A DNA stretch of 64,000 bases from Parvicella tangerina (GCF_907165195.1 NZ_OU015584.1:62001-126000), one strand, 5' to 3'; shown: positions 53,742 through 62,284, numbered from the stretch's first letter. Translations and numbers: made by a program. Notes: generated by a model not told the origin, from the sequence alone.

Positions 53742-54893
53742 ATGATAGATAGAAAAGCAGAAGAGGAACTTCGCTATTTAGCGAGCACATTTAAAGCTGT
53801 TGCTGTTGTTGGTCCTCGACAATCAGGAAAAACAACGTTAAGTAAATTCACCTTTCCTGATAAGAAATATGTCAGCCTCGAAAACCCGGATATTAGAAAA
53901 TTTGCAATGGACGATCCGCGAGCTTTTTTATCCAACTATCCTGATGGAGCGATTTTAGATGAGATTCAGCGAGTGCCTCATTTGTTTTCTTACTTGCAAG
54001 AAGTATTAGACAATAGTAACGCGAAAGGAATGTTTATTCTTACTGGATCGAATAATTTCTTATTGCAAGAAAATATTTCACAGAGCCTTGCAGGTAGAAT
54101 AGCCTATCTAACTTTATTGCCACTATCTCTATCAGAAATAGGAAGTCTTGAGGAGAGTAATGACGCTCTATTATTAAAGGGAGGCTACCCCGAGATATAT
54201 CAGGAAAATATAGACCCTTCTAAATGGTTTGCTAATTATATACGAACCTACATAGAACGAGATGTAAGACTCATCAAGAATATCACAGATTTATACTCAT
54301 TTGAGCGATTCTTGAGGTTATGTGCTGCTAGGACGGGGCAGTTGTTAAACATGAGCAGTCTTGCAGTAGAAGTTGGTGTAGATGTTAAAACCATAGGATC
54401 TTGGCTAGGAATTTTGGAAACAAGTTACATTGCTTTTACACTTAAACCCTATCATAAGAACTTCAATAAACGAATTGTAAAAATGCCTAAACTCTATTTC
54501 TATGATACGGGGTTGGTTTTTGCTTTACTGGGTATAGATCGTATAGAACAGGTGTCTTTGCATCCGTTTAGAGGTGCTGTTTTTGAAAACCTTATTATTG
54601 TGGAGTTAATGAAGCAGCGGTTAAATAAGGGAAAGAGACCAAATCTGTTCTTTTGGAGGGATAATACTGGAAATGAGATAGATGTTATTATAGAAAACGG
54701 GATAAATCTCATTCCCATTGAAATAAAATCAGGAAAAACGATTACCAATGACTATTTTAAGGGCTTGTTGTTTTGGAATAAAATAACAAAGGAAAAGGGA
54801 GGAATAGTTATTTATGGCGGCAATGATGCTCAAAAGAGAAGCAATGGAATAGAAGTTCTCCCTATTTCTAAGATGGATGATATTATTGGGTGA
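53742..54893 (+). CDS. AAA_14/DUF4143 ATPase, probably acquired
   Basis: 383 residues. An N-terminal AAA_14 ATPase (about 1-160) has Walker A GPRQSGKTT, Walker B GAILDEIQ and sensor LTGSNNF. The middle is a winged-helix-like part (MSSLAVEVGVDVKTIGSWL). The C-terminal DUF4143 has a PD-(D/E)xK-like pattern (NEIDVIIENG, IPIEIKSGK). These single-gene ATPases are patchily spread in bacteria and archaea and their role is unknown; some suggest mobile or defence links. The gene is flanked by an nth 3'-end remnant and the intact nth, which points to insertion. It appears more AT-rich than its neighbours by eye. Confidence 0.85.
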   Translation: MIDRKAEEELRYLASTFKAVAVVGPRQSGKTTLSKFTFPDKKYVSLENPDIRKFAMDDPRAFLSNYPDGAILDEIQRVPHLFSYLQEVLDNSNAKGMFILTGSNNFLLQENISQSLAGRIAYLTLLPLSLSEIGSLEESNDALLLKGGYPEIYQENIDPSKWFANYIRTYIERDVRLIKNITDLYSFERFLRLCAARTGQLLNMSSLAVEVGVDVKTIGSWLGILETSYIAFTLKPYHKNFNKRIVKMPKLYFYDTGLVFALLGIDRIEQVSLHPFRGAVFENLIIVELMKQRLNKGKRPNLFFWRDNTGNEIDVIIENGINLIPIEIKSGKTITNDYFKGLLFWNKITKEKGGIVIYGGNDAQKRSNGIEVLPISKMDDIIG

Positions 54894-54960
54894 AATTCAG
54901 ACCTATAGCTTTGTGGTTTCAGTTTTAGCAAAGTCAGGCTGAAAAAGAACGATTAAATGT

Positions 54961-55083
54961 CTACTTATAATCTTTAATCACACTTTTCCTCCCAATCTTC
55001 ATCGTGATAAAGTCCACGTCTTTTTTGGGACTTCTTGCAGGAGAGTACTCCCTCCCGTAGAAGATGATTTGTAAGTGAAGTTT
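54961..55083. repeat. Direct repeat: 3' end of nth, intact copy
   Basis: This segment of nth is repeated in the same orientation at 53572-53693. The two copies bracket about 1.27 kb that contains only the AAA_14 ATPase gene and its promoter. This is the arrangement left when an element integrates into the 3' end of a gene and restores it, or after recombination between related strains. Confidence 0.85.
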
Positions 55084-55605
55084 ATTCCAAATCTCTTTAG
55101 GGAACAATCGTTTCGCATCCTTTTCGGTTTGCTCTACGCTTTTTCCGTTTGTAAACCCCCATCGATACATCAAACGGTGAATATGGGTGTCCACAGGAAA
55201 TGCTGGCACACCAAAAGCCTGACTCATGACTACAGAAGCCGTTTTGTGGCCCACTCCAGGTAATTCTTCGAGGAGTTCCATGTTTTCTGGCACCTCTCCA
55301 TCATATTTTTCAATAAGGATCTCTGAGAGCTCGTAAATGGCTTTAGACTTCCTCGGAGATAAACCGCATGGACGAATGATCTGCTGAATCTCTTCTACAT
55401 CCAGCTTTACCATTTCAAAGGGGTTGTCAGCCTTCTTAAACAGCAGTGGAGTGATTTTATTGACACGTGCATCCGTACATTGCGCAGACAAAAGTACCGC
55501 AATTAGTAATGTGTAAGGATCCTTGTGATCCAAAGGTATAGGCGCCTCAGGATAGAGACGCTCCAACTCATCTATTACGTATTGTACTTTTTCTGATTTG
55601 GTCAT
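54961..55605 (-). CDS. nth: Endonuclease III
   Basis: 214 residues. The helix-hairpin-helix LPGVGHKTASVV with its catalytic Lys (GHK) and the catalytic Asp in FPVDTHIHRL show a bifunctional DNA glycosylase/AP lyase for oxidised pyrimidines. The C-terminus (GREYSPARSPKKDVDF) lacks the four cysteines of the 4Fe-4S loop seen in E. coli Nth. This may be a lineage trait. The last 123 bases occur a second time at 53572-53693. It follows the TerB-like gene directly. Confidence 0.9.
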   Translation of the reverse strand: MTKSEKVQYVIDELERLYPEAPIPLDHKDPYTLLIAVLLSAQCTDARVNKITPLLFKKADNPFEMVKLDVEEIQQIIRPCGLSPRKSKAIYELSEILIEKYDGEVPENMELLEELPGVGHKTASVVMSQAFGVPAFPVDTHIHRLMYRWGFTNGKSVEQTEKDAKRLFPKEIWNKLHLQIIFYGREYSPARSPKKDVDFITMKIGRKSVIKDYK

Positions 55606-55979
55606 TAATGCAATTTATCCAAATCTCCTTGAAAGTGTTCACTTAGCTTATATGAAAACTCATTAATTAGGGCATACTCATCCTCGTCAATACCGTTGCT
55701 AGCATCTGCAACACGAATCATCACATCTACAAATTCCACATATTCTTCAGAAGGGCCATGAGCGATACAGTAACTCATAACTTTATGGTATACCTCTCTC
55801 ACGGTATGATGATGCTCTTTTTCGTAGTCAAATGACCATTTGATGTTAGAAGCCCACTTATGGTTCTTCAGAATTTCATCAATTGCATCTTGCTCCTCTT
55901 TTTGGATCTTCCCATCTGCCATGGCAATGGCATAAATGAGTTCTCCCATGTGTTCGTATAATCTTTCTTTATCTGTCAT
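55605..55979 (-). CDS. TerB-like helical protein
   Basis: 124 residues, all-helical. MGELIYAIAMADGKIQKEEQ and MIRVADASNGIDEDEYALI resemble the duplicated acidic helix pairs of TerB/DjlA-type domains, which bind metal in TerB. It sits between paaC and nth, with its start two bases after the paaC stop and its stop overlapping the nth start by one base, so it is part of the catabolic transcript by position. Its role there is unknown; TerB domains often serve stress or membrane-linked complexes. Confidence 0.7.
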   Translation of the reverse strand: MTDKERLYEHMGELIYAIAMADGKIQKEEQDAIDEILKNHKWASNIKWSFDYEKEHHHTVREVYHKVMSYCIAHGPSEEYVEFVDVMIRVADASNGIDEDEYALINEFSYKLSEHFQGDLDKLH

Positions 55980-55981
55980 AA

Positions 55982-56734
55982 TTACCAGGTTGCTTCAGGG
56001 TATCGGTTCTTTAAATATTGCATATCTGCCAGGAGGAAGCCCATGTATTCTGTATGGCCTCCATCTTTGCCATATACCAAACTGTATTTTGGTTTTTCTG
56101 GCTTAGTTAAAGTTGCTTCTTCAAGAACTTCAGCTACTTTTTGATTCCATTGCTTTCTGATAACGTTTAGATCTGAAGCAATTCCTTGTTTGTGAAGCTC
56201 TTCCTGAACCTCATCTACTTCAAAGAACTCATCCGTATACATCCATAGATCTTCCAAACACTGCTGAATTCTTGTTTTACTTTCTTCAGTGCCATCACCC
56301 AATCGAATGATCCATTCACTACTTCTTCTAAGGTGATAGGTAACTTCTTTAATGGCTTTCTTAGCTACAGCTGCAATTCTTTCATCTTTACTGTCGACAA
56401 GCTGTGTATAGTTGTAGTAGTTAAACACGTCTATTAGAAATTGTCTAGCAATTACATATCCGTAATCCTCATTAGGGTATTCAACCATATGAAAGTTGAA
56501 ATAGTCTTCTTCGTTTCTGGCAAAGGCAAGCCAATCTTCATCGACACCTCCCTTAATTTCTGCAGCGTACTTCAGCAATGCTTCAGATTGTCCAAGTAGA
56601 TCTAGTCCGGTATTAGTTAATGCCAAATCTTCCTCCAGGAATGGGGCACAGCTAATGTATTCCGCCAAACGATGACTCAAAATCAACCCATTGTCAGCAA
56701 GTCTCAATGTATATTTATATAAGCTATCGTTCAT
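55982..56734 (-). CDS. paaC: Phenylacetyl-CoA epoxidase subunit PaaC
   Basis: 250 residues of the structural ferritin-like subunit of phenylacetyl-CoA 1,2-epoxidase. Signs: LLGQSEALLKYAAE near the N-terminus, DYGYVIARQFLIDVFNYY and RSSEWIIRLGDGTEESK. PaaC pairs with the catalytic PaaA to form the heterodimeric core. It lies two bases from paaB. paaD and paaE, normally next, are not in this window; a TerB-like gene follows instead. Confidence 0.9.
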   Translation of the reverse strand: MNDSLYKYTLRLADNGLILSHRLAEYISCAPFLEEDLALTNTGLDLLGQSEALLKYAAEIKGGVDEDWLAFARNEEDYFNFHMVEYPNEDYGYVIARQFLIDVFNYYNYTQLVDSKDERIAAVAKKAIKEVTYHLRRSSEWIIRLGDGTEESKTRIQQCLEDLWMYTDEFFEVDEVQEELHKQGIASDLNVIRKQWNQKVAEVLEEATLTKPEKPKYSLVYGKDGGHTEYMGFLLADMQYLKNRYPEATW

Positions 56735-56736
56735 AA

Positions 56737-57021
56737 TTAAATGTGTTTTGAACCTTCTGGCATGGTATAGAAGGTTGGGTGTCTATATGCTTTGTCATTC
56801 GCAGGATCAAAAAATTCTCCCATATCTTCAGGTTGACTAGCGACAATGTCCTCAGCTTTTACTAGCCAAAGTCCCGTACCTTCATTTCTTCTGGTATAAA
56901 GGTCTCTTGCAGCTTCCATTGCCATTTTCTTATCATAAGCGTGAAGACTTCCTGCGTGTTTGAAAGGTCTTCCTGGTTTGGGCTGAATAAATACTTCCCA
57001 AAGATCTCCTTGATTATCCAT
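56737..57021 (-). CDS. paaB: Phenylacetyl-CoA epoxidase subunit PaaB
   Basis: 94 residues, full length for PaaB: WEVFIQPKPGRPFKHAGSLHA, MEAARDLYTRR and a TFYTMPEGSKHI tail. PaaB bridges PaaAC dimers in the epoxidase complex. It sits between paaC and a 108-base spacer rich in repeats before paaA. Confidence 0.92.
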   Translation of the reverse strand: MDNQGDLWEVFIQPKPGRPFKHAGSLHAYDKKMAMEAARDLYTRRNEGTGLWLVKAEDIVASQPEDMGEFFDPANDKAYRHPTFYTMPEGSKHI

Positions 57022-57129
57022 TTGTCTATGTTTTAGATTTTAAGACTTTAAGGTTTTAAGACTTCAAGACCAAGGTAAGAGAATATTTATTGTCTTAATA
57101 TCTTGGAGTCTTGTGGTCTTAATACCCCA
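57022..57129. repeat. Repeat-rich spacer between paaA and paaB
   Basis: An 11-base direct repeat TTTTAAGACTT occurs at 57038-57048 and 57054-57064. A long imperfect inverted repeat pairs 57052-57076 (GGTTTTAAGACTTCAAGACC...) with 57100-57126 (ATCTTGGAGTCTTGTGGTC...). The transcript of the operon could fold into a large hairpin here. Confidence 0.65.
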
Positions 57130-58089
57130 CTAAGCCGTTTGTAATTTGTTCTTTTGTTTTAATCCGTATGCTGCGGCAGCTTCTCTTACCCAAGCCCCAT
57201 CATTGTGCGCCTTTTTGTGGTGATCCAGACGTTTTTTGTTACAAGGTCCATTTCCTTTGATCACGTTCCAGAATTCATCCCAATCGATATCACTCGTTTC
57301 ATAATGACCTGTTTCTTCGTTGAATTTCAAATTAGGGTCTGGAATTTTTAGCCCGATCAATTCGGCTTGCGGAACAGTTTTATCGATGAATTGCTGTCTC
57401 AAATCATCATTGCTTTCTCGTTTGATCTTCCATTTCATTGACTGACTGGAGTGAGCACTATCAGAATCATGAGGTCCAAACATCATTAATGAAGGCCACC
57501 ACCATCTGTCTAGTGAGTCCTGAGCCATTTTTCGCTGAGCTTCATTACCGTTCATCATTCGGTCCATGATCTCATACCCTTGTCTTTGGTGGAAGCTTTC
57601 TTCCATACAGATTCTGACCATAGCTCTTGAATAAGGCCCATAAGATGTTCTTTGCAGTGAAACCTGATTAACGATCGCAGCGCCATCAACCAACCATCCA
57701 ATTGCCCCCATATCTGCCCAGGTTGGTGAAGGGTAATTAAATACGGATGCGTATTTCGCTTTTCCTTCATGTAGCCATTGTAAGTATTGATCTCTGGACA
57801 CGCCAAGCGTCTCTGCCGCACAGTATAAGTATAGTCCATGTCCTCCTTCATCTTGAATCTTAGCCATTAAGATCTTTTTGCTTCTTAAGCTAGGTGCTCT
57901 CGAAACCCAGTTACCTTCAGGTTGCATTCCGATTACTTCGGAGTGAGCATGCTGCGAGATCTGTCTGATCAAGTTTTGACGATATCCTTCTGGCATCCAG
58001 TCTTTCGGCTCAATCTTGATTTCAGCATCAATCTTAGCCTGAAACTCCGCTAGTTTCTTAGGATCTTCTTGTGATAAGTCGTAAGCCAT
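57130..58089 (-). CDS. paaA: Phenylacetyl-CoA epoxidase catalytic subunit PaaA
   Basis: 319 residues, a ferritin-like di-iron oxygenase. Metal-ligand motifs are visible as [12 protein letters not shown] (ExxH) and [14 protein letters not shown] (ExxH). It forms the ring-epoxidising site that converts phenylacetyl-CoA to its 1,2-epoxide. paaB and paaC follow; the reductase PaaE that supplies electrons is not encoded in this window. It starts 12 bases after the tryptophan dioxygenase stop. Confidence 0.94.
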   Translation of the reverse strand: MAYDLSQEDPKKLAEFQAKIDAEIKIEPKDWMPEGYRQNLIRQISQHAHSEVIGMQPEGNWVSRAPSLRSKKILMAKIQDEGGHGLYLYCAAETLGVSRDQYLQWLHEGKAKYASVFNYPSPTWADMGAIGWLVDGAAIVNQVSLQRTSYGPYSRAMVRICMEESFHQRQGYEIMDRMMNGNEAQRKMAQDSLDRWWWPSLMMFGPHDSDSAHSSQSMKWKIKRESNDDLRQQFIDKTVPQAELIGLKIPDPNLKFNEETGHYETSDIDWDEFWNVIKGNGPCNKKRLDHHKKAHNDGAWVREAAAAYGLKQKNKLQTA

Positions 58090-58101
58090 ATTGTGTGTGT
58101 T

Positions 58102-59055
58102 TTATTTCTTTAGTATTTCTATTGTTTCGAGGTTATCTACTCCCCAATTCTCTAATTCTGCTTCGGTCCAAAGCTCTGGGAAGAAGATTCTTCGCTGATA
58201 CCTTGGATGCATGTATTTTCTCCAATCACTGCCACCAGTAGCTTCAGCACTTCCTTCTCCACTATCGATGTATTTTGCCGCAGCATTGTAGTGAGCCATT
58301 ACCCATTTCACGTTTACTGTGTGATCATAATGGCGCATAGCGTTCTTCAAATTTACATCATTTCTCTCATTTTCAGGCAATGATTTGTAGCGAGTCCATA
58401 GGTTGATCGTGTTATACTCCTTCATGAATTCGATAAATTCTGAACGATAACGCTTCTCAAAGTTACTTAACAAAGCAGACTTCTTTTTTGTTTTGGGGTC
58501 CTTTCCAGCGGCCTGCCAATAAAGGTTTTCAAAAGCATAGGAGTAAGGTGTTTGTCTATTGATCGTAGCCCTAAACCTAAAGTCAATTAGGTTGATAAGC
58601 TCTGTAGAAGCAAACTCGATTTGGCGATACTGAGCACTTTGAAACCCACTTGCTGGGGTTAGCGTATCTCTAAACTTCATGTATTGAGATACTTCCATTC
58701 CTTCTTTCATCACATCAAAAGATGTAGCAAGCATGTCAAAATACCTAGACACTCTATTTAAACGATCAGCAAAGAACTGTGTGGTCAACTCTTGATTATG
58801 AGCTACCTGATGAATTTCCCATAAAATCATTTTGAATAAAAGCTCATTGATCTGATGGTAAACAATGAATACCATTTCGTCTGGAAGGTCCGTTCTTTGA
58901 ACTTGAAGGTTTAACAAAGCATCCGTTTGGATATAATCCCAGTAAGTAATATCAGTACCGTGCAAAAGTCCGCTCAGGTGAACGTCAAGGTTTTGTCCAG
59001 ACTTAGCGTATTTTTCTTCTAAAAGCTGTAATAATTCTTCTCGTGATTGTAACAT
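58102..59055 (-). CDS. kynA: Tryptophan 2,3-dioxygenase
   Basis: 317 residues, a heme dioxygenase that opens the indole ring of tryptophan to N-formylkynurenine. Family signatures: VYHQINELLFKMILWE, TPASGFQSAQYRQIE, and EATGGSDWRKYMHPR. It is longer at the C-terminus than the E. coli-type proteins (about 280 residues), as in some Bacteroidota and eukaryotes. It lies between kmo and paaA in the aromatic run. N-formylkynurenine formamidase and kynureninase are not encoded in this window. Confidence 0.93.
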   Translation of the reverse strand: MLQSREELLQLLEEKYAKSGQNLDVHLSGLLHGTDITYWDYIQTDALLNLQVQRTDLPDEMVFIVYHQINELLFKMILWEIHQVAHNQELTTQFFADRLNRVSRYFDMLATSFDVMKEGMEVSQYMKFRDTLTPASGFQSAQYRQIEFASTELINLIDFRFRATINRQTPYSYAFENLYWQAAGKDPKTKKKSALLSNFEKRYRSEFIEFMKEYNTINLWTRYKSLPENERNDVNLKNAMRHYDHTVNVKWVMAHYNAAAKYIDSGEGSAEATGGSDWRKYMHPRYQRRIFFPELWTEAELENWGVDNLETIEILKK

Positions 59056-59161
59056 TTTATTGGTTATTAGTGGTTAGTGAATAGTTCTTAGCGCCTAGCA
59101 CTTAGTCACTAATAGCCAACGGATCACGATCTTTAATTAATATATACTTTCTTAACTTCAT
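59056..59161. repeat. Repeat-bearing spacer between kmo and tryptophan 2,3-dioxygenase
   Basis: An imperfect inverted repeat pairs GGTTATTAGTGGTTAGTG (59062-59079) with CACTTAGTCACTAATAGCC (59099-59117). In between is GCGCCTAGC. The motif differs from the other two spacers of this operon but the style is the same. Confidence 0.6.
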
Positions 59162-60514
59162 TTATACTGCTTCCGCTTGAAAAATCGAATGAATTAGCTC
59201 GTCAATGGTATCATTTTCGAACCGGGCTTCAATATCGTTTTCACGCATAATCTTTTCTATAAAATCATCCTGTTCTTTTCCTTTTTGCATGGCTTCAGCA
59301 TAAGGTATATTACTGAAGGATACCATTGAATAGAGTGATAAATACTTTTCTGGATAGAGATCATGGATACGATGTTCGAACTTCTTCTTCAACAAGAAAT
59401 GAGGGTCTGCTACTAAATCGCGCATCACCTTATAGTTATGAACCGAAAGATCCTGCAGTGCATCACCATTTGGTTTTCTAACCTCCTGATACTCTTTGAA
59501 GACTTCCGTCCAATTCTCATTGTGCTTTTTCATGAGTTGTCCCATCACATAACAATCCTCCATAGAAGCATTCATCCCTTGTCCGTAGAAAGGTACGGTA
59601 GCATGCGCAGCATCACCCAATAAGGCAAAATTTTCATGCGTCCAAGGGTAACACCTCATCAACGCTAATGAAGATAATGGGTGCGTTTCCCATTGGTCTG
59701 CAACATCTGGCATCATGGCGTGAAAATCAGGGAAAACTTCTCTAAAGAATTGATCTACATCATCTCTGGAGTTTAATTTATCAAAAGAATACTCGTGATT
59801 TTCAAAAGGCATGAAAAGGGTGCAGGTAAATGACCCATCTTCATTCGCCAAAGCAATTAACATAAATTCGCCTCTAGGCCAAATATGTAATGCATTTTTA
59901 TCCAACTTATAAGAACCGTCTTCATTCGCTGGAAGTAAGATTTCACGATAGCCATCAGCGATGTAGTTCTGACTGAAGTTGAAACGATCTACTTTTTGAA
60001 AGCCGTTGTAACGCACAGCAGAAAATGCGCCATCACATGCAAATACAACATCTGATTGATGCTCAATCGTTTCATTTGTCTCTTTGTTGAGAAGTGTCAC
60101 TTTGGTATTTTCAAAATCAACATCCACACATTGATGATTGTAGTGAATGGTAACATCTCCACTTTGTTCTGCAGCATCCATCATACGAGCATTGATGCCT
60201 CCTCTGGAAACGGAAAAGATCGCTTGACCTTCTTCACCATAAGGTTGAAAGGTGAGCTTTGCCTTTTCATCGTGCATAATTCTCCCATACATTGGAATAG
60301 CAAGATCTTCAACCATTCTGTCTAGTCCTACCTCTCTCAAAGCAGTCCAGCCTCTTTCAGACAATGCCAGGTTAATTGATTTTCCAGCACTTATCTCAGC
60401 TTTTCTGATGTCTGGACGCCTCTCGAAAACAGTGACTTTATATCCCGCTTTCGCCAAATAGACCGCCCAAAGTGACCCAGCAAGTCCAGCACCTACTATC
60501 GTTCCAGTTTTCAT
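59162..60514 (-). CDS. kmo: Kynurenine 3-monooxygenase
   Basis: 450 residues, a class A flavin monooxygenase. The FAD motif is VGAGLAGSLWAVYLAKAG (about 7-24), with ERRPDIR next; the second FAD motif is LLGDAAHATVPFYGQGMNAS. KMO signatures INLALSERGWTALREVGL and FMPFENH are present. It makes 3-hydroxykynurenine using NADPH and O2. It overlaps the 3-hydroxyanthranilate dioxygenase stop by one base, so the pair is coupled. Confidence 0.94.
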   Translation of the reverse strand: MKTGTIVGAGLAGSLWAVYLAKAGYKVTVFERRPDIRKAEISAGKSINLALSERGWTALREVGLDRMVEDLAIPMYGRIMHDEKAKLTFQPYGEEGQAIFSVSRGGINARMMDAAEQSGDVTIHYNHQCVDVDFENTKVTLLNKETNETIEHQSDVVFACDGAFSAVRYNGFQKVDRFNFSQNYIADGYREILLPANEDGSYKLDKNALHIWPRGEFMLIALANEDGSFTCTLFMPFENHEYSFDKLNSRDDVDQFFREVFPDFHAMMPDVADQWETHPLSSLALMRCYPWTHENFALLGDAAHATVPFYGQGMNASMEDCYVMGQLMKKHNENWTEVFKEYQEVRKPNGDALQDLSVHNYKVMRDLVADPHFLLKKKFEHRIHDLYPEKYLSLYSMVSFSNIPYAEAMQKGKEQDDFIEKIMRENDIEARFENDTIDELIHSIFQAEAV

Positions 60515-61035
60515 TAAGCTTTCAGTTTAGGTTCTTCCATTTTCGTTCCACAATTCTTGCAAGTGCACAATTCATCGTTTGCATAGAATTCATTCAAAAT
60601 CTTTGGAAGTTGTTCTACAATATCTCCTAAGTGAAACGGTTGTTTATACAGTTCAGCATCACAGTTTTCACAGTACCATGAACAGTAGTCTAGCTCATCC
60701 GGCTTTCGCATCCTTTCGATCACCAAGCCAACAGAATTTGCCGGTCTTTGAGGAGAGTGAGGAACTCTTGGTGGAAGCAAAAAGATTTCGCCTTCCTTGA
60801 TCTCAACCACTCTTCTTTTACCATCCTCAATAATCGGAAGGGTCATATCTCCTTCTATCATGTAGAAGAACTCTTCTCCTTCATTGTAGTGAAAATCCTT
60901 TCGTGCATTCGGCCCTCCTACAACCATAATGATAAACTCCGTATCCTTGTATACAACTTGGTTGCCCACTGGCGGCTTAAGTTTATCACGATTGTCATCG
61001 ATCCATTGCTTGAAATTAATAGGTGGTAAAATCAT
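60514..61035 (-). CDS. nbaC: 3-hydroxyanthranilate 3,4-dioxygenase
   Basis: 173 residues, a cupin. Iron-site residues are in KDFHYNEGEEFFYMIEGDM (His, Glu, His pattern with LPPRVPHSPQRP). The C-terminal rubredoxin-like site has CENCDAEL and CTCKNCGTKM, as in bacterial-type enzymes. It opens 3-hydroxyanthranilate to 2-amino-3-carboxymuconate semialdehyde, which leads to quinolinate or to full breakdown. It lies between hpd and kmo. Confidence 0.93.
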   Translation of the reverse strand: MILPPINFKQWIDDNRDKLKPPVGNQVVYKDTEFIIMVVGGPNARKDFHYNEGEEFFYMIEGDMTLPIIEDGKRRVVEIKEGEIFLLPPRVPHSPQRPANSVGLVIERMRKPDELDYCSWYCENCDAELYKQPFHLGDIVEQLPKILNEFYANDELCTCKNCGTKMEEPKLKA

Positions 61036-61111
61036 CTCTTATTTGATTTTGGATGCTTGACACGAGACGTTAGACCACTCAAGAATCTAACGTCCTAGGT
61101 CTAGCGTCAGT
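61036..61111. repeat. Repeat-bearing spacer between hpd and 3-hydroxyanthranilate dioxygenase
   Basis: GACGTTAGA (61066-61074) and TCTAACGTC (61086-61094) are a perfect 9-bp inverted repeat. GGTCTAGCGTC (61098-61108) repeats the right arm in part, so the left arm could pair with either. No obvious T run for termination. Confidence 0.7.
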
Positions 61112-62269
61112 TTATAATGTTCCTCTTAACTCTTGTTCTCTTTCAATTGATTCGAACAACGCTTTAAAGTTTCCAGCTCCGAAACCTCTCGCTCCCATTC
61201 TTTGAATAATCTCGAAGAATAAGGTCGGTCTGTCTTCAACTGGTCTCGTAAAAATCTGCAACAAATAACCTTCTTCATCGGCATCGATCATAATTCCCAG
61301 TTTTTTTAACGTCTCTAGGTCCTCTCTGAGCTCATGATCAAACTCAGCCAGTCTCTCTGGTGCAGCAGAATAATAGGTGTCAGGTGGCGTGCTTAAGAAT
61401 TCAACTCCTCTTGCTCGCATTCCTTTTACAGTGGCAATGATGTCATTGGTAGCAACTGCAATGTGCTGCACTCCTGGTCCCTCATAGAAGTCCAGATACT
61501 CTTCAATTTGCGATTTTTTCTTTCCTTCCGCAGGTTCGTTGATCGGGAATTTAATTCTTCCGTTACCATTACTCATTACTTTACTCATGAGCGCTGAATA
61601 TTCGGTATGAATTTGTTTGTCGTCAAATGAAAGAAAGTTCTCGAATCCCATGATATCCTCATACCATTTAACCCAGGTATTCATTTCTCCCCATCCCACG
61701 TTACCTACCATGTGATCGATATACTTTAATCCAAGCGGTTCCGGATTGTATTCAGACTCCCACTTCACAAAGCCAGGCATGAACAAACCGTCATAGTTTT
61801 TTCGCTCCACAAAGATGTGAACCGTTTCTCCGTAAGTGTAAATTCCAGACCTCACAATCTCTCCATGCTCGTCTTTTTCAGTGGTTGGCTCCATGTAGGA
61901 CTTAGCACCTCTAGAGGTGGTTTCTTTCCAAGCCTGAGTCGCGTCATCTACCCAGAGTGCAACTACCTTTACCCCATCACCGTGTTTAACGATGTGGTCA
62001 TTAATTGGGTGTTTGGAGTTTAACGGGGTGGTAAGTACCAATCTAATCTTGTCTTGTTTTACAACATAAGAAACAGTGTCTTTACTCCCTGTTTCTAAAC
62101 CTTTGTAGGCATAAGACTGAAAACCAAAAGCGGTCTTGTAGAAATGAGCCGCTTGTTTGGCATTACCTACATATAGTTCTACATAATCTGTTCCTAGCAG
62201 CGGAAGGAAGTCCTGTGCTCCTTCAAATATTTTTTCTAATCCGTAATCTACGTTCTTGATATCTGACAT
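61112..62269 (-). CDS. hpd: 4-hydroxyphenylpyruvate dioxygenase
   Basis: 385 residues with two glyoxalase-type (VOC) domains: about 20-150 and 180-345. Iron ligands lie in the second half: YIDHMVGNV (His), GVQHIAVATND (His) and LFFEIIQR (Glu). GARGFGAGNFKALFE is the conserved C-terminal gate. It turns 4-hydroxyphenylpyruvate to homogentisate with O2. It lies after hmgA and has its own promoter-like sequence, so it may start a transcript. Confidence 0.95.
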   Translation of the reverse strand: MSDIKNVDYGLEKIFEGAQDFLPLLGTDYVELYVGNAKQAAHFYKTAFGFQSYAYKGLETGSKDTVSYVVKQDKIRLVLTTPLNSKHPINDHIVKHGDGVKVVALWVDDATQAWKETTSRGAKSYMEPTTEKDEHGEIVRSGIYTYGETVHIFVERKNYDGLFMPGFVKWESEYNPEPLGLKYIDHMVGNVGWGEMNTWVKWYEDIMGFENFLSFDDKQIHTEYSALMSKVMSNGNGRIKFPINEPAEGKKKSQIEEYLDFYEGPGVQHIAVATNDIIATVKGMRARGVEFLSTPPDTYYSAAPERLAEFDHELREDLETLKKLGIMIDADEEGYLLQIFTRPVEDRPTLFFEIIQRMGARGFGAGNFKALFESIEREQELRGTL

Positions 62270-62284
62270 TTTAATGTGTTTTTA

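Noticed and set aside
53742-54893. Transposase or integrase
   Set aside because: Motifs are Walker A/B plus DUF4143, with no DDE, HUH or tyrosine recombinase residues.
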